From positions 14,583,390-14,647,389 of the forward strand of contig OY294054.1 in NCBI GenBank assembly GCA_958510825.1: a DNA stretch of 64,000 nucleotides, written 5' to 3'. Source of the stretch: Brachypterus glaber (taxonomy: Eukaryota; Arthropoda; Insecta; Coleoptera; Kateretidae). Made by a program: the position numbers and the translations under genes. The notes under the pieces were generated by a model, which had not been told where the DNA came from, made no database searches, and saw only the letters and a list, made by a program, of their open reading frames with translations. Below, one piece after another: positions 58,091-64,000 of this stretch. Each line of letters opens with the position of its first letter. The stretch's first letter is position 1.

Positions 58091-58517
58091 TACTTGTTTA
58101 GACAAAATATAGGTTTAAAAATTAAAAACTATAAGCGTGCAAAGATGACATGTATGCATTTTCCCTATATGGGAAATATTTTTTTGATAGTATAATTTTC
58201 TACATTTAAATCAAATGGCAATTTGGCCGCACAAAAAAATTTAAGGTTATATTAGAGATATAAATTCGATGCATTGAAACTAAATTATTGTAAATTTCAA
58301 ATATAAACCGGTATGAAATCGAGAAGATTAATGGACATACATCTAATCAACGAAATTCTATGAATAATTGGTTATATGCGGGTTAAAATTTGAAATAGGC
58401 TAAATTTCCCATATTGTACGCATAATTTTTCTAAAAAAATATACAGCATAATTTTTAAAAAGCTTCATTTTTTTTTAGTCCAGTCAAATAATGGGAAATT
58501 CCTATATTAAATTGCAA
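58091..58517. other. no gene seen
   Basis: AT-rich. It includes TTTTTAGTCCAGTCAAATAATGGGAAATTCC near its end, an unpaired stretch. Confidence 0.45.
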
Positions 58518-58870
58518 TAAATGAACACGAGCTGGTATTTTAAAGGGTAGTAGTGGATAGTAACAGAACACTCCTGTTGGTTTTTTCACCGGGTGATTTG
58601 CGTAAGGGGTGTCCGCTATCATGAATTTTAGAGGTGAGTACGGTTATCTCGCTAAATATGCATGTTACGATAAAATTTCATGTTACCAATTTTGTTAAGG
58701 AGAAAATTTCCAACAATTGTTGTTTGAATAATTTTTTTAATGTATCAATAACAATCGAGTTATATATATATTAAGAAATGGCCATGTTGGGGGTGAAATA
58801 GTTTTTTTTTTTTCGAGTATTCGGCCAAATTATTCATCGGAGGATAAAAGTGGTTATGATCAAACTTGTA
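58518..58870. repeat. solitary end of the family L element
   Basis: GGTATTTTAAAGGGTAGTAG, GTAACAGAACACTCCTGTTG, GCGTAAGGGGTGTCCGCTAT and TATTCATCGGAGGATAAAAG match the left part of 9069-11714 in the same order. The inverted partner end is absent. Confidence 0.75.
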
Positions 58871-59012
58871 TCTATTAAACTTTTCATATATAGATGGATA
58901 TAGGCAAGGCCTTGTGGCAGATGGATTTTTGGAATGGAATATGCAATATTTTTAAATTAAATGTATTATAAACAGTCTAATGGCTAAAATACCATATACC
59001 CAAAGATGACTA

Positions 59013-59861
59013 CACGGTAAAAATAAATTACATTCAATTACATAGTACATAAATGGTAATATGTTGCCATAGACCTGAATGGTAAAAATTACATAGTCCG
59101 TAATGGTAATGTTTTGCATAGACCGGAACAGTAAAAATTACATAGTCCATAATGGTAATATTTTGCATAGAACGGAACGGTAAAAGTTACATAGCCCAGA
59201 ATGATAATATTTTTCATAGACTTGAAATTTGAAAAAACATATTTACTACTTAAAAAATGTTTGTTCCAAATTACAAGTCTCTTGTCAAAGCTTTTTCGCT
59301 TTCGAGTATAAACTGCTTACATCTTTCTTTAAAGATCTATTAGTTGATAAAGATCGTTATTTATAATGAATGTAAATTTTAGGCCACAAATAAAGCATTT
59401 AAATATCGTACATAAATAATATTTACCCTTTTTTACACTTTTAACACTTCAACCTAGCAGCATGCGTCGCTATCTCTCTAACAATAACAATATTAAAAAG
59501 TCCGTCTCATGATGCGACGCCTTCTTGGTTATTGTCCAAAGCGCACGCGCGTCTTAAAATAACATAGCCCGACATTGTAAAATCATGTAAAAATATGTAA
59601 ATCTATGTATTTTTTTTACATTATTTTACATTCTTTTACATTATTTTACATTATTTTACATTATTTTACATTATTTTACATTATTTTACATTATTTTACA
59701 TTATTTTACATTATTTTACATTATTTTTTATTATTTTTTATTATTTTACATTATTTTACATAAATTCATGTATCATACATAGTCCAGAATAGTAAATTTA
59801 CTATTCCGTACTATGTAAATTCATGTATTTTTACATTTTATTACATGCAGTTTTTACAGTG
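59013..59861. mobile_element. family N element, copy 2
   Basis: Same orientation and plan as 29126-30106: CACGGTAAAAATAAATTAC start, about four 49-base units, the middle block AGCAGCATGCGTCGCTATCT, a (TTTTACATTA)-like array and a TTTTTACAGTG end, with TA on both sides. The array here is longer and more uniform; the middle is slightly shortened. Confidence 0.85.
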
Positions 59862-60202
59862 TATAAACAATAAATAAATAAATATTATGAATAAGTAGTT
59901 TGGTCGATTACAGTGGGCGCTGAAAGTCGAGGCGCACCGTCTGTAACCGTACCAAACTGTCTATGTGTCTATATGTATTTTTCTTTGAGATGTAATGGTA
60001 AAAGTCAAGTGATCTGATTAAAATCAATGTGTCCCTTACACAACAGCAAAAGGCCAACATAGATATAAATGTGCAATCTCATATTACACGTTAAAGTTTT
60101 TGAATTAATGAAATTTCAAATATTAGCCTTGGCGTTCGCCGATCGTCTCATTTGATCCTAAATAAACATCAAGTGTACCATTGGTACACTGGTAATATAA
60201 AC
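59862..60202. other. no gene seen
   Basis: After an AATA run at about 59868-59885 the composition is more mixed (GTGGGCGCTGAAAGTCGAGG near 59913) without an exon-like frame. Confidence 0.45.
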
Positions 60203-60345
60203 AAGCTGTGAAGATATCCAATGCTACAAACTCCACAGACTGTGGACCACAGTATACTCTTCATTTTCATTTATTTCATTTATTTTAATCAGGTACGTGA
60301 TTTCTTGTCCCACTGTTTTCCACGCCTGGACCTGACCTGTAAAAA
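60203..60345 (-). repeat. family K end followed by a possible LINE 3' end
   Basis: AAGCTGTGAAGATATCCAAT at 60206 is the start of a family K copy. It is followed, in antisense, by AGGTCAGGTCCAGGCGTGGA, CAGTGGGACAAGAAATCACG and a tail TAAATGAAATAAATGAAAAT. The tail suggests the 3' end of a short LINE or SINE copy on the - strand. Confidence 0.35.
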
Positions 60346-60810
60346 AAAATAGAGACCAGTAAACTAATTATTACTGGTCTGCAATTTAAATCATTAATTT
60401 TTACTAGATGGCGCAACCGATTAAAATATCATTATTAATGCTTAAAGCAAGATGGCTGAACTGCTGTTGTCATGATAAACACGAATATAATCGTTTAAAA
60501 AACTTAAATGTGCAGTTTTAGTCAATGTTTTTTACTTTTGAGACTGAGAATGATAATAAATGTTATAAACGGTGCCTTGTGAGCTATCAAAAAATGTTCT
60601 TTGTGGTTGTTTATTTGGGTTACGCATATGTGGAACTTCAGTTTTATATCATTGTGCTTTTCTTGTGAAATGCAGAAAAAAATATTTGTGGTAAATAAGA
60701 AAAGATCTTAAAAAAATTAGTATTTATAATATTATTTTTTTCATTTGAATTCAAACATCTAGGTTTCAAAAAAATTAGTACTTTATTTTTAAATAAAAAC
60801 AGTTGCGAAT

Positions 60811-61276
60811 ATCATGGTCTAGTGGGGTCACTTTTACAATATGGTTGTATTGGATGGGGTGGGGCATATAATACACATATCGAAGAGTTGAATATCCTTC
60901 AAAGGAAAATTATAAAAATTATTTTTAACAAACCATATGACTATCCATCAGATCTTTTGCATAAGGAAACCGGGCTCCTTGACATTCTTCAGATATATAT
61001 ATAAAAGTAATTTTAGTTGACTGGTACAATAAAAAAATATCAATAGATACTGTGTGGCACAAGTACGAAACCAGAGGTGTTAGTCAAAAAAAGGCAACTG
61101 TTTTAAGAGCTTCATCCAGACTAAGCGAAAGATTTTTTCTATTTTTCTTGCATAAAATATTTAACCTGTTGGATGAAAATTGTAAATCACTAATGGTGTC
61201 TATTCACACTTTCAAAAAAAGAATTAAATCCTGGATTTTTCATAATAGAACAAGAATCAATCTCCTTTTTAATTAA
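60811..61276 (+). pseudogene. LINE reverse-transcriptase C-terminal fragment with a frameshift
   Basis: The first part reads HGLVGSLLQYGCIGWGG, then HIEELNILQRKIIKIIFNK and DLLHKETGLLDILQIYI. In the next phase it continues VILVDWYNKKISIDTVWHKY, then ETRGVSQKK, and ends SWIFHNRTRINLLFN with a stop at 61274. The shift lies in the ATATATATAT run near 61000. WHKYETR corresponds to the HSYNTR motif of CR1/L2-like non-LTR elements. The whole polymerase domain is absent. An ATT tract follows directly, and the retroposed segment continues to about 61620. It sits in family R copy 2, which gives a clear insertion boundary. Confidence 0.8.

Positions 61277-61322
<46 letters not shown>
61275..61322. repeat. 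(ATT)n microsatellite behind the LINE frame
   Basis: Sixteen or so ATT units, followed by GTTGTTGTTG and more ATT. The position just after the stop codon suggests that it grew from the LINE 3' region. Confidence 0.9.
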
Positions 61323-61324
<2 letters not shown>

Positions 61325-61627
61325 TTTGTTGTTGTTGTTATTATTATTGCATTGTTATTAATTAATTTAACATTATGTATATTTTATTGTTTTTTTTTTT
61401 ATTTTCTTTATATTATAATTTTCTTCTTCTAACTTTTTATTCAACTTTATGTTTAAATAACACGGGGGTAAAACATTGCTAACAAGGATTTCCTTCTGCG
61501 AAAAATTACTCTTGTGATATTTTTCTAAACTCCTTTATATATTTATTAATTAAAATATTTAGTTTATTGTAGAAAATATAAAGATTTGTTAAAAGTTTAT
61601 ACTTTAAATAAATAAATAAATAAAATA

Positions 61628-61755
61628 GTATACATGTCTTCCGGAAAATGGTATATATCCTCGACCTGTAAAGGGTCTCGGCACTTCGTGCCTCGCCCAT
61701 TAATAAAGGTCTCGGAAAAGTACTATTTTCCGAGTCGATCTGTAATCTACTATTT
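61628..61755. repeat. long hairpin ending family R copy 2
   Basis: AATAGTATACATGTCTTCCG on the left and GTCGATCTGTAATCTACTATT on the right pair loosely; an inner TTCCGGAAAA/TTTTCCG pair and a GGCACTTCGTGCC tip are better. It has the same words (AATAGTATA, CTCG tip) as the other hairpin families. Confidence 0.6.
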
Positions 61756-63786
61756 CACGAGTTTTCCAAAATTAACTTATATGAAACAAAAACAATTGAA
61801 TACGTTTTATCATCCAAATAATATAGAAGTAACCCTAATATTTCTTCAAATTGTGTCACGTAGCGCAAAAATGTTGCGAATAATGTTCTTTTTTTTAGCT
61901 TTTCTTATTATATCCTTTATAATAATATATATCTTATTCCTGAAATTTACCATTCTTATTATATGAACATGGTTTTTAAAATCTAAAAACGCTAAACTAG
62001 TTTTTTTATTATTAGGGGATTTTCCAACACATTTGAATAATAAAATTTAGTTTTTTATTTTTTAAGATATAATATTTAGGATTTAAGAAGTGCTAACTTT
62101 CCGTATAAATACTTAAATACGAACTTTCTAGTAGATAAACGTTTTTTTCTTTCTTGCGCAAAAAAGGTCGGTTATCTTTTTTTATCGGTTTTACCTGAAC
62201 TTTTCTATTGCTGCAAGCTATACTGTAACCTTTTTATTATAAACCTACTCTTTGAGAATCTCTCTTTAAATCATTTTTTAAACTGTAAAATATTTTAACA
62301 TCTGTAAATTATACAGTTTACTATTAAATTAGGTATACACAGGTATACACAGATAATTTTTTTGAATAAAAATCATAGAAGCATTTTTAACCGTGGTTAG
62401 GTAAGCTACAATAAGGTTTTGCTGCGACATTGTTATTTATTAAATTAAAATAATATATTTTTTTAAATTTTAGAATTCGTTTTCAAAATAAATAGATTGT
62501 AGTTTCAAAAATTTCAAAAAGTGCATCTTTATGCCTACCCTATTACGTTCTTGCCCTGCACTAATCAATGCTACCCAGCTTGCACAATTTTACAAGTTTT
62601 TATAGTGAAAGAGCACGAAACACGAAATGCGTTTTTGTGTACGCCATTGCTATCTGGATACAGATATCATATTTACAGGCATCTTTTCGATATAACAGAT
62701 ATACTGGCAGTGTCATCTATGACACAGAGGACGAACTAACAAGTTTAAGAGGGGTGGAAATATTAGGTACAGTTAACTCCACAAAAAATGCAAGTTTTAA
62801 ATATGCTAAAATGTCCATTTTATTGATTATTTTATAGTACAAGTAGGATTTTAAGATTTTTTGATGCATTTCCAATTACTTTATAACTATTATAAATAAT
62901 TTTAACAAATATTGTCAACACTGACAATCGCATTGTTTGTAAACAGTTATTCAATTTATACAATAACTTTTCAATCTTGCGTTTTTTTGGATTCAAGGGT
63001 ACATGGCAATAGTTGGATCCCCCACCTTACATATGCATGTCTTAAAGTGAAAAGTTAAAAATCAATTTTTAACTTGCCGAGTCATATACATACATTACAT
63101 GTATTTCATTCAGATTAAGTTATTTTTATAGTTATACACAATCATTTGGGGCCAAGTGGTAAAACAGTGTTTAAAAAGTGCCTTTGACATATGTCATGTT
63201 CAAATTTTTAAGGAAATGAGAATTTATTTATATTTATGAAATGACTTTTTGTTTAAATGAAAATTTTTAGAATTAACAAATGTCAAATGAACTTTTTAAA
63301 GATTGTTCTATCGTGTCTACCGTATTCAAAAACATCGAGTAAAGTAAAGAAATGTTAATTTTTTTGCATGTATGCAATACTTCTTTGCGTTTTGTTGGAA
63401 GTAATTAAATTTGAAAACTTTATAGTGAAAACCGATATTCTAATTTTCGACTCAAACGCTCAAAAGCTTTATTGGCTTTAATATATTTCCGATGATATAT
63501 GGATTATCAAAAACATTATCGTAACATATTTAGTGATATGTTCGTAATTAAGTTTATTTAACTAGATCTGAATTGCATTGAATTTTGCAATATTTTCAAT
63601 ATTGAATTGTTATAAAATAATGTACAGCAAATAAACGGTTTTCATTTTCAATAAACTTTTTTATCACTTTTTATTTTGACATAAAAATAATTTAATATAC
63701 AGGGTATTTTTTTAGGGAGCTAGTATACACAGTGTATACACTGAGAATTCGTTATCCTAGTAAATACTAAATGTTTTTGCCTATTT
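61756..63786. other. no gene supported
   Basis: The best exon-like stretch is 62679-62766 (after TTTACAG, before GTACAG) reading SFRYNRYTGSVIYDTEDELT in one phase; that phase does not fit the exit phase of the FN3 exon. Near 63720 GTATACACAGTGTATACAC is symmetrical. Otherwise AT-rich and unrecognised. Confidence 0.35.
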
Positions 63787-63899
63787 GGAACCGTAGGCAA
63801 CATTTCTTATTAATTACAAGTTGTTACAGTAAAACACAATACAACAACGTTATTTTTTACTGTAACAACTTAAATTAAAAACAAATATTGCCTGGGAAC
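63787..63899. repeat. GTTGTTACAGT hairpin, fuller copy
   Basis: GGAACCGTAGGCAACATT and AAGTTGTTACAGTAAAA pair with TTTTACTGTAACAACTT and AATATTGCCTGGGAAC. The tip carries ACAACAACGTT, a word also found at the ends of family Q. Total length about 113 bases. Confidence 0.75.
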
Positions 63900-64000
63900 A
63901 GTGTTATTTGAAGGTTTTCAAGGTATATTTTTCGTCTGGAATATACACCCCCATTAGCATAAAAAAACACAAAACCTGCGAAAATCAGCATAAACCAATG

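Larger units (their letters stand above)
60570..61755. repeat. dispersed repeat family R, copy 2, split by a LINE
   Basis: GGTGCCTTGTGAGCTATCAA to ACAGTTGCGAAT, then after the LINE AAATAGTATACATGTCTTCC to GTCGATCTGTAATCTAC. This matches 23372-23850. The right end is a full hairpin here (about 61624-61755), with a CTCGGCACTTCGTGCCTCG tip that the 23-kb copy has lost. Confidence 0.75.

Noticed and set aside
62679..62766. Possible next exon of the FN3 gene
   Set aside because: Entering in the phase required by the FN3 exon gives a stop codon, and the splice sites are weak.

Overview
The window looks like strongly AT-rich nuclear DNA from an animal, most likely an arthropod and probably an insect. 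The reasons are the dense content of small inverted-repeat (MITE-type) elements, several dead non-LTR (LINE) reverse-transcriptase tails, and a spliced exon bounded by AG and GT. No bacterial gene organisation is visible: no operons, no ribosome binding sites, no long open frames. The species cannot be told from the sequence alone.

Real host coding sequence is scarce. The clearest piece is a 124-base internal exon on the + strand at 56393-56516 that encodes the first half of a fibronectin type III domain. It probably belongs to a large cell-adhesion or receptor gene; a sidekick-like protein is my best but unproven guess. A second, weaker candidate is a 79-base exon on the - strand at 36825-36903. 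If the first exon is live, much of the window is probably intron of that gene.

Nearly everything else is repeats. 0-9 kb: two units of a hairpin-headed tandem repeat, a TIR element carrying a dead LINE tail (1816-3568), a second TIR element with a remarkable nested palindrome (3883-5748), a 10-bp minisatellite (about 6375-6826) and a foldback element (7968-8620). 9-20 kb: a 2.6-kb TIR element, MITEs at 11842 and 13714, a hAT-like MITE with a perfect 8-bp target duplication (15438-16168), and further units of the hairpin-headed repeat (18347-19120). 20-31 kb: a 354-bp tandem array, a repeat broken by a SINE-like insertion (23372-23850), two inverted MITE copies (26337 and 28500), a 1-kb TTACA-rich element (29126-30106) and a PIF/Harbinger-like remnant (30263-30634). 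31-45 kb: several TIR elements, an almost perfect 1.2-kb foldback (41151-42326), and a foldback (42789-44647) with a LINE tail in one arm, flanked by another LINE tail. 45-64 kb: tandem and solitary hairpins, more MITEs, the FN3 exon, second copies of elements seen earlier, and a LINE tail whose insertion site can be read by comparison with the intact copy at 23 kb.

The genes do not form a pathway. The biology visible here is a nest of transposon families that insert into one another and share terminal motifs. The most unusual signals are a motif close to GRTCGTAGGAAAAATAGTAT shared by otherwise unrelated hairpin repeats, the two-state palindrome at 4735-4937, and the recurring imperfect hairpins with CG-rich tips. 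No virus, toxin gene or CRISPR array was seen.
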